The position numbers were made by a program, and so were the translations under genes. Positions 1 to 21,250 of a DNA stretch of 51,485 nt are shown here, piece after piece. The notes under the pieces are model-generated. The model was not told the DNA's origin. It did no database searches and saw only the letters and a list, made by a program, of their open reading frames with translations. The DNA comes from Priapulus caudatus. Its lineage: Eukaryota > Priapulida > Priapulimorpha > Priapulimorphida > Priapulidae. The stretch lies in NCBI RefSeq assembly GCF_000485595.1, contig NW_014577251.1, positions 44,926-96,410 on the forward strand. Direction: 5' to 3'. Position 1 is the first letter of the stretch. Every line of letters starts with the position of its first letter.

Positions 1-225
1 ACGTGGCAACAAATGAAGAAAACTGGGAAGTTCAATTGTTTGAAGAGTATCTACACCAACTACATGGAATGGGGATGTATCGGGTGCCAGCCGAAGCACC
101 GTACACAGATTATGTGTCACGGGATTCCGTCTTATATTGGGGATTTTGTCTATCGGCAAAATGCGCGTCGTTTAAAACAAACACAGGCAGAAATTGAAAA
201 AGATAGGCAAATAAAGATAACCTGA
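1..225 (+). CDS. Possible 3'-terminal coding segment of an unidentified protein (partial)
   Basis: One frame is open from the first base of the window to a TGA at 223-225, giving about 74 residues. The segment is not low complexity. Its middle has several Cys and His residues (motifs WGCIGC and CHGIPSYIGDF), and it ends in a basic, Gln/Glu-rich, helix-like tail (RRLKQTQAEIEKDR) of the kind often seen at protein C-termini. No acceptor site can be placed because the window begins inside it. I do not recognise the family. The reading rests only on the open frame and protein-like composition, and a chance ORF cannot be excluded. The overlapping frame that starts at base 3 looks less protein-like. 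Confidence 0.3.
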   Translation, partial: TWQQMKKTGKFNCLKSIYTNYMEWGCIGCQPKHRTQIMCHGIPSYIGDFVYRQNARRLKQTQAEIEKDRQIKIT

Positions 226-620
226 GAGCAACATTCGTAATTGTGGATGTGTGGTGTGTTGCCGCATTGTATGCTAGAACTAGTCTGTTTTAAACATTTG
301 CGCATAAAAAATATCTCTGTTTCATAAAAGTTATTTATGCATTGCATCTCCAGTGTTTAGATCAAAACTTCGTTATTATTGCGCTAATTAACGGTGTTCT
401 CAACTTGTTGTAATTTCTCGCGATATAAAGGTCAGCAGTAATAATTTCTTATTAAATGTATTTTTGTCTCAATGTGACACATAAGTGGTGATTTCAACTT
501 TTAGCAGAATATTAATTTCACTACATCGGTAGGCCTATTCAATCATTTTTAACGTTTGATCTTAATTGTGACTGCACGATGTGCAGGAGCGAGATAATCT
601 GTTTTGACTTGGCAGTCGTC
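226..620. other. AT-rich intergenic sequence
   Basis: No convincing ORF, RNA gene or repeat was seen here. It would be the 3' flank of the possible coding end at 1-225. Confidence 0.5.
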
Positions 621-1035
621 GTTATCAGGGCTGCTATAATGCAGCTCGCATAAAAACCGCGTTCGGTAGTTTACATACGCGGAGTTTCAGCAGGAAGTTT
701 AGCAGCCGCGCGCTGTTATCAGGGCTGCTATATGCAAGCCCGCATAAAAACCGGTTCGTAGTTTACATACGCGGAGTTTGGCAGGAAGTTAGCAGTCGCA
801 CGCTGTTATCAGGACTGCTCATAATTGCATTCCGCATAAAAACCGGTTCGCTAGTTTACATGCGCGAGTTTGAGCAGGAAGTTAGCAGTAGCGCGCTGTT
901 ATCAGGGCTGCTATAATGCAGCCCGCATAAAAACCGCGTTCGTAGTTTACATACGCGGAGTTTGACAGGAACGTTACCGCAAGTGCGCGCTGTATCGGGT
1001 GCTTCTATAATGCCAAGGCCCGCATAACGTAATAG
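621..1035. repeat. Tandem repeat, about 93-bp unit, 4.5 copies
   Basis: Units begin with GTTATCAGGGCTGCT or a close variant at about 621, 715, 805, 897 and 991. Each contains GCATAAAAACCG, a TAGTTTACATACGCGG-like segment and GCAGGAAGTTAGCAG. Neighbouring copies differ mainly by single-base insertions and deletions rather than substitutions. Confidence 0.9.
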
Positions 1036-3562
1036 TTTTGGCAATGTCTCAGCTTTTGTTGAACTATCATTATAGGCAGTGTTATCATAGGCTGGCCACT
1101 GTAGCTTAGCTACTAATAGTACATGGAGTGTATTTTGGGGCATGCATTGTTGTCAGAATTGCACGTTTGTGCCTAAGAACTAACGGCAGAATCTATGGTT
1201 GGTTGGAGTACTGCTAATGTAAAATGCTATATTTGTTTTACTAACTGCACTTTTCTTGCATGAAAACACATTCACCTACACTTTGTATTTCACCTAAGAA
1301 ACAGCAACAATTGTTAAATAAGAAGCTTCTTTTCGACATAAATTCTGGCAAGTTGCTAATATATTTATGAATGCTTACCCATTTTTTGTAAAGAGTATTT
1401 ACACGTTGTGCAATTGAAGTCTCAACTTTTACCCCGAAACATAAACATCTGAAGCAGCAGAAGAAATGGCGCCAAATTTATAGTTAGATTACCTCATCTT
1501 TTAGCCGATTTTTTAAGCCTTTTGGTGCCAACATTTACCATAAATTGCGAAAAACCATTAGCAGAGAAATTCTCATTTCCAAGAATTCAAAAGTATTTCC
1601 ATGTGTCATGCACACACTGCAGGGTTGCGCAAATCCATGGGGGGACAGGTGGACAATGTCCCCCCGAATTTTCAGCAGGGGGACATCATATCAAATGGTC
1701 CCCCACGATTTTTGAATCACCATGATTTTTGTGTGTAGGTGTGCGCTGTGTGTGTTTGTTGCAGTGACGAACTTTTTTGATTGTGTGTTGATAGTGCGTC
1801 ACACGATTGGCTTCTTTCGCTTTTTGCCATGCTTTCATGTATTCAAGTGCATGTTTAGAGGCATAAATAAGGTCATGCACAACTTAAGAAAATCTGTGTC
1901 TCCTGATAAATTTAGTCACGCGTTTCTGTTTTATACACTGTTATTTTTTCTTATATAAATAATCTTATCGCAGAAATTCATCAAGACAAGTGCCGTCAGA
2001 GCGACAGCGCTCATCGTAACCGTCTATCTGCGGTGACGTTCTGTGGTGGACGTGTGGGATTCTAGTAAACCCTGTTAGTCCCAACATGTGTTCACATAAC
2101 ACGGCCGAAAACAAGTGGAATGCACAAGGGAAGTGGCTAGTCAGGAACGCTTCTTCACAAGAGAATGCGTTCGAGGATCGTTATGAAAGAGTTGCACGAG
2201 ATGGCGCGTACGTTTTAAGTGTTCAGATTAAAGGATGGAAGTCTCCATCAGACGTAGTGCAACAACTATCTGCAAGACAGAATTAGGTAAGCACTCATCC
2301 ATTTAACCTACTGCAAGCCTACAGCGCTGCGCAATAGAGAGCTGCCACCTGTAACACTATTAGGCAAAAACTCCACTCAGCTACCACAACACATTGCACT
2401 TGGCCAGTAGCCACTGGCAGTGGCCCATACGTTACATGTAACTACTGACACTACAGAATGCCCCATATAAATTATACGATTTAAGAGCACATAAACCTTC
2501 TTCTAACAAAATTTAGCCTTTTGAAATTTCACTGCTGCACATTGTAGCCTCATACATCCAGGCATGTATAGATTCTCACTAGCAACCGGCAGTCACAATT
2601 CTTTCTAACAGACAGTTAACAAATCCATGTTTAACCCTCCTCTGAGGCGTCAAAAGGTTATCTTGACACTTACTCTTTCGCATGTTCAGCGAAAGTAGAT
2701 TTCATGGTCTTCTCAATAATGCCCTAAAAATGCTCAGCGTCACGCTGAACAAAAAAGTTTTTCAATCGCTCGTTCAGCACCATGTCCTCAGAAATGTCTA
2801 AAATCTGCCTGTGCCATTGAACCTTTAACCTGCCTGATCCTCAATTTCGGCACAGTGTGCCTTTTCCTACCATGATGCCTATAACACCGACTATCACGAG
2901 CCTAGGTCGAGCCGTTTAGATTTGCTGCCGCAATTCTGCATTTCCCCTAGACCTAAGTTAAGGAGTGATCGTTCCGCCTCTTTTACTTCTCTTTGCACTT
3001 TGACCTTTGGACCCCCAGCTTCGAACAGCCCACTCGTTTTGACGCATCCCCCCCCCAATCGGGCCGAATAAATTTTTTCGGCTGACCGTACGCTCGACGC
3101 GCCGTTAAGATTTGTGGCCCAACTGTTGCGACGCGACGACGGCGACGACGCGACGGGACGATCAAGCGATTCTACATAGCTGGCATCTGACTATGTCAGA
3201 TGACGCTAAAAAAGTATGTTTATGAAAGTTTAGGCAGATAATCACTCACATTAGAAACCCACTGATTTCAATGCGATTAAGTTGGAACACGAGCTAATTC
3301 ACGCCAAGAGGACACGAGTAACTTAGAGCATCGGGTTTTAATAATGTAATTTTCATTGCAAATGTGATGAATACTATATACACGCCATATATGATATGAC
3401 TGACACAACAATAATAACGGACCAATATAGTTTTGTTGTCCACGCCTCAACACCAAATGATTCTTTGGTTTCTTCCTGCCTTTTTTGTTTTCTTGATTTT
3501 TATGAAACTGCATGGCGACACCTTTTTTTCGTCAATCTTATTACCAAACCAAATGCAAATCG
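1036..3562. other. Intergenic region without a recognisable gene
   Basis: Mostly unremarkable sequence. A G/C-run repeat fragment lies at 1617-1725, with GGGGGACA and GTCCCCC blocks like other dispersed G-rich repeats in this window. A 66-residue ORF at 2086-2286 ends exactly at a good donor-like site (AG/GTAAGC) but its stop codon comes before that site, so it is not called as an exon. A C-run occurs near 3048-3056. Confidence 0.5.
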
Positions 3563-3632
3563 TGATGTGTGTGTGTGTGTGTGTGTGTGCTGGTGTGTGT
3601 GCGTGTGTGTGTGTGTGTGTGTGGTGTGTTGC
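3563..3632. repeat. (GT)n microsatellite
   Basis: Nearly pure GT repeats with a few GC interruptions. The long ORFs on both strands here are products of the repeat. Confidence 0.95.
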
Positions 3633-3790
3633 TGCAGGGGCGATGTACAGGGGGGGTCCACGGGTCGGCGACCCCCCCCTCTACTTCGCCAGGAAAACGC
3701 ATTGAAGGGTCTAATTTCAAAAATTTCAGGCACCCACTTCGCGTCTCGCTACCCGGTGTTCCCCCACATTTCAAAATGGATTGCGCGCCT
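3633..3790. repeat. Dispersed G-rich repeat fragment
   Basis: It contains GATGTACAGGGGGGGTC and, further on, AAGGGTCTAATTTC. Near-complementary words recur inside the element at 30338-31130 (ACCAGGGGGGTCTAA and AAATTAGACCC), so this is a second copy of the same repeat family. Confidence 0.6.
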
Positions 3791-3875
3791 GCAAACACGC
3801 ACGCCAACGCACGTGTGTGGGTGTGCGTATGTAGGCCTATGTGTGTGTAAATAAAAACATGCGGATATATATACA

Positions 3876-4095
3876 TTGAGGGAGGCGAGAGAAAGAGAGA
3901 GGAGGTGGAAGCGAGACGGATGGAAAAAGAAGGAAAGCGGGGGAACAGTAAGGAATGTGATTGATAGCGAGAGGGAGAGAGAGAGAGTGAGAGTCGGGAA
4001 CGAAAAGAGATGTAAGCCAGAGGAAGGGAAAATGAGAGCGAGAGAAAGACGTGTGATCGAAAAACCGAAGAACGTGAGCGTGAAAATAGGGTGAT
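3876..4095. repeat. Purine-rich (GA)n-type low-complexity tract
   Basis: Imperfect GAGA, GGAA and GAAAG blocks on the + strand. Open frames on either strand are composition artefacts. Confidence 0.85.
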
Positions 4096-4390
4096 AGTTA
4101 TACAGTTGACGGAATGACAAAGGCGACAGACATTACAGCCTGCACACGCGGCATCCGTTAACGGTTGAACGCTCGAACGGACTAGCTCCAGCGACTTCTC
4201 GCTCCTTACTGACTAAAGCAAAACACATCGATAGAGACGTGCTCTAGATATACGATGTCACACTGGTGCGGTTGATGTAGACCTGCGTGGTTTCTGCGGG
4301 TTCTTCATAAGCCTAGCCGCTTGTCACCTGTAGTAAATCCATGGCTGAACGTGAAGTTCGATAATTGCTAAAAAGTAAAAACGTCCAAGA

Positions 4391-4790
4391 AATTAGAGAA
4401 CCGTTCAATACGACTTTGCGTGTTAATAAACAAAACTATTACTAACAATGTACTACTAAAAATAGCCATCAAAAGTATATATCTACTAGATATATCAAAT
4501 CAGATTATCAAATCACTGTCAAAGTCACTTATCAAATCACTGTCATCAGATCAAGTCATCAGATCAAGTCATCAGATCAATCAATCACTCTCATCAGATC
4601 AAATCACCGTCTCAGAAATTAGAGAACCGTTCAATACGACTTTGCGTGCAATAGTAATAGTAATAGTAATAGTAATAGTAATAGTAAACAAAACTATTAC
4701 TAACAATGTACTACTAAAAATAACCATCAAAAGTATATATCTACTAGATATATCAAATCAGATAACCAAATCACTGTCAAGTCACTTATC
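4391..4790. repeat. Tandem duplication, about 226-bp offset
   Basis: The block beginning AATTAGAGAACCGTTCAATA at 4391 is repeated at 4617. In both copies it runs through an AACAAAACTATTACTAAC segment and a TCTACTAGATATATC segment. Between and after the copies are short-period arrays: TCATCAGATCAAG-like units at 4555-4610 and AATAGT units at 4650-4686. Confidence 0.9.
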
Positions 4791-5167
4791 AAATCATCAA
4801 ATCAAATCAAGAATTATCAAATCACTGTTAGTACGTCGGTGATTGAAAATATCTCTTGTCTGATTAGTCATAATTTCACGTGAATTGGTCGACTCATCTC
4901 GTCAACAAGCTTTACCTAGCTCGTGTCCCAGTCTGTGGAGTCCAATACCGTAGCGTCGAATCTGATATGATATGTGTCCACTAATGTGACAGCCATCATG
5001 CGGTAACTATTATTATTTGATTTGGGTAAGTACGCGAAATCGCGCGTTCGTATGCTTGACTCTTGAGTAAGCTTCAAAGTTCGGATACCCAAGATGTCCC
5101 CACCTCTTCCTGCGTAGACACACTATGATGCCCCATTAAAACAGAAACAACAGCAGTAGTAATGATA

Positions 5168-5201
5168 ACAACGACAACAACAACAACAACAACAACAACA
5201 G
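5168..5201. repeat. (AAC)n microsatellite
   Basis: About nine uninterrupted CAA/AAC units. Confidence 0.95.
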
Positions 5202-5312
5202 TATAGGACTGCATGCACAAGAGTAAAGTAATATAACAGAGTTTCATCGCGAGTTTTATTATCATACCTGGAATTATTTGATATATATACGCCGAGATTA
5301 TAAGAACGAAAA

Positions 5313-5425
5313 AATTGAAATTAAAATAAAAAATTAAAATAAAAAATTAAAATTAAAATTAAAAATTAAAATTAAAATAAAAAATTAATTAATTAAAAAA
5401 TAAATAATTAATTAATTAATTAAAC
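5313..5425. repeat. AT-rich low-complexity tract
   Basis: Alternating AAAATTAAA and TTAATTAA units with no G or C for more than 80 bases. Confidence 0.9.
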
Positions 5426-5641
5426 ATTAGGACTATAGATCGATACCCCATCCCCTGTGGGTTTTCGGACTAGTGGGTTTTCGGACTATTGGGCCGTAGG
5501 ACTAGCGAGCAGTCACCTCGCGTATCAGGTTCATTCGCCAGACAACCCTGGGCCTAGCCTCACAGCCCACATAGCCAATCGCTGCATTGCGCACCGCTGG
5601 GGACACCAATCCAAATGCGAATTATCACACTACGTATATGC

Positions 5642-5834
5642 CTATTATCAGGAGCGTATAATGACAAATATATTTGACAAATGACAAATGACAAATGACA
5701 ATGACAAATGACAAATGACAATGACAAATGACAATGACAAATGACAATGACAATGACAATGACAATGACAATGACAATGACAAATGACAAAATATAACGA
5801 CAATATATTTGTCATTATACGCTCCTGCTATTAT
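5642..5834. mobile_element. MITE with microsatellite core and perfect 7-bp target duplication
   Basis: The element proper is 5649-5827. Its 26-bp terminal inverted repeats (5649-5674 and 5802-5827, starting CAGGAGCG) match perfectly. Both sides carry the direct repeat CTATTAT (5642-5648 and 5828-5834), as expected for a target-site duplication. The interior is almost entirely a short-period array of ATGACAA and ATGACA units. There is no coding capacity. The 7-bp duplication does not assign it confidently to a superfamily. Confidence 0.85.
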
Positions 5835-6161
5835 ATATGGGCAAGCTCGCGTCTGTCGACATCAACTGACTATATTATGTGTGAGAAAACCCATTATAAC
5901 AGCGTTAAGCACATACCTATACATTATTTAAGTTATATAGACAATTAGATATAGAAACGAGTATGTTTGTTTGGCCGTGCGTGCATGCGCGCCCGCGTGT
6001 CTGTACGTGGGGCTGGGTCGGGGTATTCGTGTGTACGTGCTTGTGTGCATGTGTGCCCGCATGCGTGTGTTCGTGCGTGTGTATACGTATAGCGTGTTTT
6101 TGCGTAGATGTAGACGCGAGGCGGCTGTTGTACGTTATCTCACCGCCTTACCTTTCTATAG

Positions 6162-15836
<9,675 letters not shown>

Positions 15837-16487
15837 TTATAGCGGTTGATGTTATCAAGATAATGTAAAGAAGGTGCCGCTATATTTTAGTATCGAATGA
15901 AATGTCCGAATATCTATAGGATAGTTTACTCACTCTATATTGTAAGTAGTCTCCGCAACTATGTATACAGGTAGGTTGGTATTATGGGAAAAAAAGACAG
16001 TTGTCGTTCAAGAGAAATGGTTCACTTCACACATGGTGCGCTATGTACAAAGAGAATGCTCCGACCACAATCAGCCACTCACAGCGAATGACTCCGATTC
16101 CATGCATTTCAATATTGATGCGAATATTATTAACTAGCCAGTCATTCTCCTCTAATTATGTGGACAAAGACAACAGTCTACTGTGATGAAGAGCTGATCT
16201 AACTCTGCTATGGATGAACCATAAAAACTTTCATCAAATAACCGCCAAAGTAAATGCAAGACAAATACGTCCACATATTATTTATATACGCATATGCACG
16301 CACGATTTTTTATTACGGTCGTGTGAATAGGAAACACTGAGTAGCCTACACGCACGCTCTGCGGTAGCTTTACCGGTGCAGCCCATTTGTTCCCGCTACG
16401 GTCGAAACCCTAGAAACAGACAAGGAAGTTTCCGCGCTCTTTCATTCTCGCCAAAGACTTAATTATCTTGATAAATATAACGCAGTA
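15837..16487. other. 3' flank of the SLC6 gene
   Basis: Presumably includes the 3' UTR. No clear canonical AATAAA was identified close to the stop and no other feature was seen. Confidence 0.4.
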
Positions 16488-16741
16488 GCTACGCGTCCGG
16501 TCATCCATTACAAAGCTCAGCACAGATTCCCAAATCCACGTCACGATTAGGCCACGCCCCCGCCCTTTCAAATCGGTGATTTTACTGGGACTTGATAATT
16601 TGCCTTCAAAACGTTACCAAAAACATTTTTTATAGATACCATAAGGTAAGTAATATTATGGTAAAAACTTATTGTTTGATTGTTTTTTACTGAAAAAATA
16701 TAGTTGGGTTCACATATGAAATATATGACCGGACGCGTAGC
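16488..16741. mobile_element. Short TIR element (MITE-like), 254 bp
   Basis: GCTACGCGTCCGGTCAT at 16488-16504 is perfectly inverted at 16725-16741. The interior is AT-rich and non-coding. No clear target-site duplication was seen, so the exact borders and superfamily are open. Confidence 0.65.
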
Positions 16742-17555
16742 CACGGCCTAAATATAATCACCCACTGCACACTCACTGTGAATTATATCAAGACAAATCT
16801 AGGATCTCGAAGTCACTGTATTTTAGTTTTACGTGGCAGCATAGCGCTAACACAGAAAAGTCACGTACGCGCCATTTTGTTTGGGATTTACAGCGATATC
16901 TTTACGTTTAGTTGGTCCTAGGTTAGATCCCTTGATCTAGATTTTTAGATCGTGGTTTCGTGAATCACAGGATAAAAATATAGGGATACGCGTTTCTTAC
17001 ACTATCACGTTATTTGCGTTGTACATATAGTAATATATGATATCGCATAAATGTGGTTGTCGTCATTGCCTAGGTGAAGATTGTTCTAGCTTAATGAGGT
17101 TTTATTTTTAGTCAAAAAACACGGAATCGCCCGTCTTAAAACAGTATGGTGAATAAAACACCTAAATATAAACCGATCGTGCGTATAAATATAATATAGA
17201 GAAATCTAGAGAAATCTAGAGAAAATACAGAGTAATGTGTTCAATCGGTCTTCTATTATACACTGTCTCGTCTGGACTGTACAAATTCTGAACTATGCAC
17301 TATATACTCTACACTATGCAACTGCTGCAAGCCCGAGTCAGTATTTCTGTTTGCTTTTCAATTCCCAGATTAGATACCCTACGCTTGAAAATACTCACAG
17401 TGATAAAACGACCAGGACTGATTTTAGCGTTATTTCATTTTTAAACGAATTTTTGTTTATGCCTTGAATTATGTTATGCCTTGAAAGGATCTGTAATATA
17501 TGGCTTAATTGACACATAACTATATATATATATATTACGTAGATTAGCACCTGTC
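16742..17555. other. AT-rich intergenic sequence
   Basis: No recognisable gene or repeat apart from short AT runs. Confidence 0.5.
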
Positions 17556-17558
17556 GTT

Positions 17559-17624
<66 letters not shown>

Positions 17625-17702
17625 TGTCCAGCCTGCGTGCGGCCGCGGCGGTGCCTTGGGGCGTGCGGCAGCGCGCGTCAGTGGTTGTGTGTGTGTGTGC
17701 GT
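17556..17702. repeat. (GT)n microsatellite with GC-rich interruption
   Basis: Two GT blocks, the second followed by a GC-rich segment at 17630-17680 and a short third GT block. Confidence 0.93.
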
Positions 17703-18114
17703 AAAGTAAATCTGGTATTGAGTGTAAAAATTACTGCTTATGAATGCAAGCACTTGGGTCGTTTCAATAATAAAATGACAATAAATGAACACGAATTGTA
17801 TTTACTACTAAAGTCCTAATCTCACTGCATGTTCAGAAACTCAAAGAAATATCTTTAGATCTCTAAGCATGCATATACGCTTTCTATTTTCAACACATAT
17901 ATTATATAATAAGATCCTCTCTCTTACTTGTCTCTATCCGTCTCTCTCCATGTCTTTCTTAATCTCTTCCCCTCTTCCCGCCCTCGTTTATCCGCACTCG
18001 TGCGCTCATTTTCTTCTCACTTTATATCTATGGCGTGTATTTCGTGTATATAATTATGTTAGGTAAATTTTGCGACGTAAATATTGTATTAACAGATATT
18101 AGTATTACGCGACA

Positions 18115-18420
18115 ATATCTCTCTCTTTCTCTCTCTCTCTCTCTCGGCTCTTCTTCTCCCTCTCTCTCTCCTCTCTCTCTCTTTCTCTCGTCTCTAATCT
18201 TTTTTCTCTTCTCCCTCCTCTTCTCTCTTTCTCTCTCTCTCTTCTCGCTCTCTCTCTTTCTCATACTATATAATATATATATATAAGGCGATATATATAA
18301 GTTATATATATCATATATTTAATAGGAAAGAGAGTTTATAGCGAGTCTCCTTGATTAATCTACTCTTGATTAATTATATATATATATAGTATATATATAT
18401 ATATATTATATGTTACGTTG
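18115..18420. repeat. (CT)n tract followed by (AT)n tract
   Basis: Pyrimidine-rich CT repeats to about 18262, then TATATA repeats to about 18420. Confidence 0.93.
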
Positions 18421-18623
18421 TAATCTCTACTATAACCTGTAAGTTACCGAGACTGGGCAGTTATAATTATTAAAGCGAATAATTGGCATTTTATTTTTAT
18501 ACTAAAATACTCGTCACTCCGAACTCCTACATTTAACGCATAATTTCAACAAAAATATACATCGTTTGGTATCACAGAGACAGACACCATGAAGGTTATA
18601 TGTTTTATCTTATTTTTTGTATA

Positions 18624-18672
18624 ACAGACGAACGGACGGACGGACGGACGGACGGACGAACGGACGAACGAA
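18624..18672. repeat. (GACG)n tetranucleotide repeat
   Basis: GACGGACGGACG units with some GAACG variants. Confidence 0.93.
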
Positions 18673-18899
18673 CGGACAGATGCTTTAGACCGGCGCAAGG
18701 TTCCCTGTTCTGCACTTACCTTCGCCGGTGCAGAGGATCAATGCGATAAGGGTACAGCCAGTCTATAGACTATAAGTATTTTGCCTTCTAAATTGTTTTA
18801 AATTACGCGTAATGCTACGTCTATAATACGCGTGTGTGCATGGGCGCAATCGCGTGACCTGTGCGACTGTGCGCGTGTGTGTCTATTAGCATACTATAA

Positions 18900-19335
18900 T
18901 AACCGGGGGCGTATGATAGCGGGGGGAGATGGGGCGGATGCATTCCCCAGCTTATTGACGTGGGGCGGATGGCGTGCACCAATCATCCCCCCTACTTTCA
19001 GCGAGGGAAAAATGGGATCACAATTTTCTTGGGGCAAGACCCGCAAATACCCCACCTGTTTCTTACCACTCCCCTCGAAACCTGCATTGCGCCCACCACT
19101 GTTTCCGAAGCGTAACAAATTGAAGCCACCCCCACTTCAGAAAAATCGTTCGCCGGCAACCGTGTTAGAGCTAATGCCTAACAAATATTATCATTATGAA
19201 CATTTGATATTGCATATCAAAAGTCAAATTATGAGGTTCATCTGACAGGGGCGTAGATAGCGGGGGATGGTAGGTATATTCCACCACACTTATTGAGGTG
19301 GTGACTTTCATCCGCCCCCTACTTTCAGGAAGAAA
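18900..19335. repeat. Dispersed G-rich repeat, two related starts 346 bp apart
   Basis: GGGGGCGTATGATAGCGGGG at 18905 and GGGGCGTAGATAGCGGGGGA at about 19250 begin two similar blocks. Each is followed by an AT-to-GGTGG segment and a CCCCCTACTTTCAG segment. The 137-residue ORF across the first block has no family resemblance and is not called. Confidence 0.65.
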
Positions 19336-20081
19336 ATGACCGCGGAAAAAATTAATATTTTACAGACCAATAAATACTGGATATTTATCTACAAATACGT
19401 CATTGCCTATTCATACACTCCCGTAACGGATATTATTACAGAAATCGAGAACGTGACATACTCTACTGTCAAAATGGCTGCTAACTCGTTCAGAATGACT
19501 TATATTTACTGCACGGCTTAATTCGTGGGACGCATTCGCCCATTACGATTTTTTCACTTTTCAAAATCCCCATCTATCACCTGCGCACGAAACGTTAAAT
19601 CCTTGCTTTATTCAAAAAAATTTAGAATGACCTATTGCAGAGTGGGATATTGATTTTTACGCGGGATTGAATGCGCGAAATTGAAATTTTATTCTAACTT
19701 GTTGAGGGAGGGGGAGTGTGCTTGGGACCCGACCGCGAAAATATTTCCCGGATTTTGTATAAGGGGGGAAAAGTATTGCACTTTTTGGCTTTCAAATCTG
19801 GTTGTTTTTTTCTCATATTGTTTTGCACGTTTTTTAACGTTCTCAGTAAAAGATACGTTTTTTTATGTTCAAAATCTGTTTTTCTCTCATCGTGCGTGCT
19901 CGGGATCATGTGCTCTCTCACTCTACTTCTCCTCTCTACTGCTTTCGTCTCTCTGTTATGTCTTTCCATACCGGCTGTCGTGCTCGCTCTGCTGTCTGTC
20001 TCTCTCTGCGTCTCTTAGCGGTCATCTCGGTCTCTCGCTCTCTCTCTCCTCTCCTCTCTCTCACGACACATTTATATCATA

Positions 20082-20378
20082 NNNNNNNNNNNNNNNNNNN
20101 NNNNNNNNNNNNNNNNNNNNNNNNNNNNNNNNNNNNNNNNNNNNNNNNNNNNNNNNNNNNNNNNNNNNNNNNNNNNNNNNNNNNNNNNNNNNNNNNNNNN
20201 NNNNNNNNNNNNNNNNNNNNNNNNNNNNNNNNNNNNNNNNNNNNNNNNNNNNNNNNNNNNNNNNNNNNNNNNNNNNNNNNNNNNNNNNNNNNNNNNNNNN
20301 NNNNNNNNNNNNNNNNNNNNNNNNNNNNNNNNNNNNNNNNNNNNNNNNNNNNNNNNNNNNNNNNNNNNNNNNNNNNNN
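20082..20378. other. Assembly gap (297 N)
   Basis: Run of N. CT-rich sequence precedes it and a C-run follows it, so the gap probably sits in low-complexity or repeat DNA. Confidence 1.
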
Positions 20379-20492
20379 CCCCCCAAAGTGGCCTTCGGTA
20401 GCTTTTTAAAACACCAGAAAAAGTAAGCAAAAAAAGTGCCCTTTATTTCTTCCTGGACACCCCCGTTTCAAAAATCCTGGTTCCGCCCCTGA
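20379..20492. repeat. Dispersed repeat end with CCGCCCCTG terminus
   Basis: Reads CCCCCCAAAGTGGCC and ends AAATCCTGGTTCCGCCCCTG. The same terminal wording closes the hAT remnant at 30137. The reverse complement, CAGGGGCGG, resembles a widespread hAT-type terminus. Confidence 0.6.
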
Positions 20493-20804
20493 GACTGCGG
20501 TGTATGCTCTAGAAATCATCCTCGTGGGGTTGTGTGCGATATGTCCAGTCTCTAACACTTGCCACTAGGGGGCGCCAAGATTCCGTGCAGTGCCTCTAGT
20601 GCTTGCTTGCGATTTGAGAAGTGAAAACTGAGCTTCTTTATTATTCGGTCTTTGATGGAAGACTGAAAATTGAATATAACAGTAGGACTGAGTGGGACGG
20701 AAGTGGAAGATGTAATGAAAGCTATAAATTTTTTGGTAGTCTTAAGAATATCATACAACATTTTAAACTATATATGTATATAATATCATATATGCACTTA
20801 GGGC

Positions 20805-21139
20805 GCAAATCCACTTTAGGCACCTTGCCGCTTACGGCTTAGGTAGGCCTATCACGAAGTGATGCAAAGATTTCTGTGTATCATCAACTGATGCGCAGAC
20901 TTTCCGTATATTAAGGAATGATGCAAAAACCCTAACCCTAACCCTAAGTCATAAAGTATAACCTTGGCTTAGGTATCACGAAGTGTGTTAGGGTTATGGT
21001 TAGGGTTGAGTTAGGGTTAGGGTTTTTGCATCATTCCTATAGGCTATAGTTAATATACGAAAAGTCTGTGCATCAGTTGATGATACACAGAAATCTGTGC
21101 ATCACTTCGTAATACCTAAGGTGCCTAAAGTGGATTTGC
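20805..21139. mobile_element. Fold-back element with telomere-like core (A)
   Basis: Arms of about 140 bp: 20805-20947 pairs with about 21000-21139. The outer 22 bases, 20805-20826 and 21118-21139, match exactly in inverse. Further in, GATTTCTGTGTATCATCAA and its inverse are both present. The inner arm ends are CCCTAACCCTAACCCTAA on the left and TTAGGGTTAGGG on the right, so the telomere-like motifs face each other. The short centre (20948-20986) repeats a piece of the arm (TTAGG..TCACGAAGTG). No ORF. Confidence 0.85.
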
Positions 21140-21143
21140 ACCG

Positions 21144-21203
21144 TACTATAGCCCCAGGCGATTTAAACCCGCGGCAGTTAATCGAACGCGGGCTATAGTA
21201 CTA
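21144..21203. repeat. Short hairpin between the two fold-back elements
   Basis: GTACTATAGCC at 21144 is inverted as GGCTATAGTAC ending at about 21201, with a 37-base loop. Confidence 0.7.
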
Positions 21204-21250
21204 GAGCTAATATGCACTATGCAGCATGTATGATGTAACCCGACCAGGAC

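Noticed and set aside
2086-2286. 66-residue ORF next to a strong donor-like site
   Set aside because: Its stop codon lies before the donor, other frames are closed and no homology is recognised.
18832-19245. 137-residue ORF across G-rich repeat
   Set aside because: It lies on a dispersed repeat block that recurs 346 bp later with a different frame, and has no recognisable domain.
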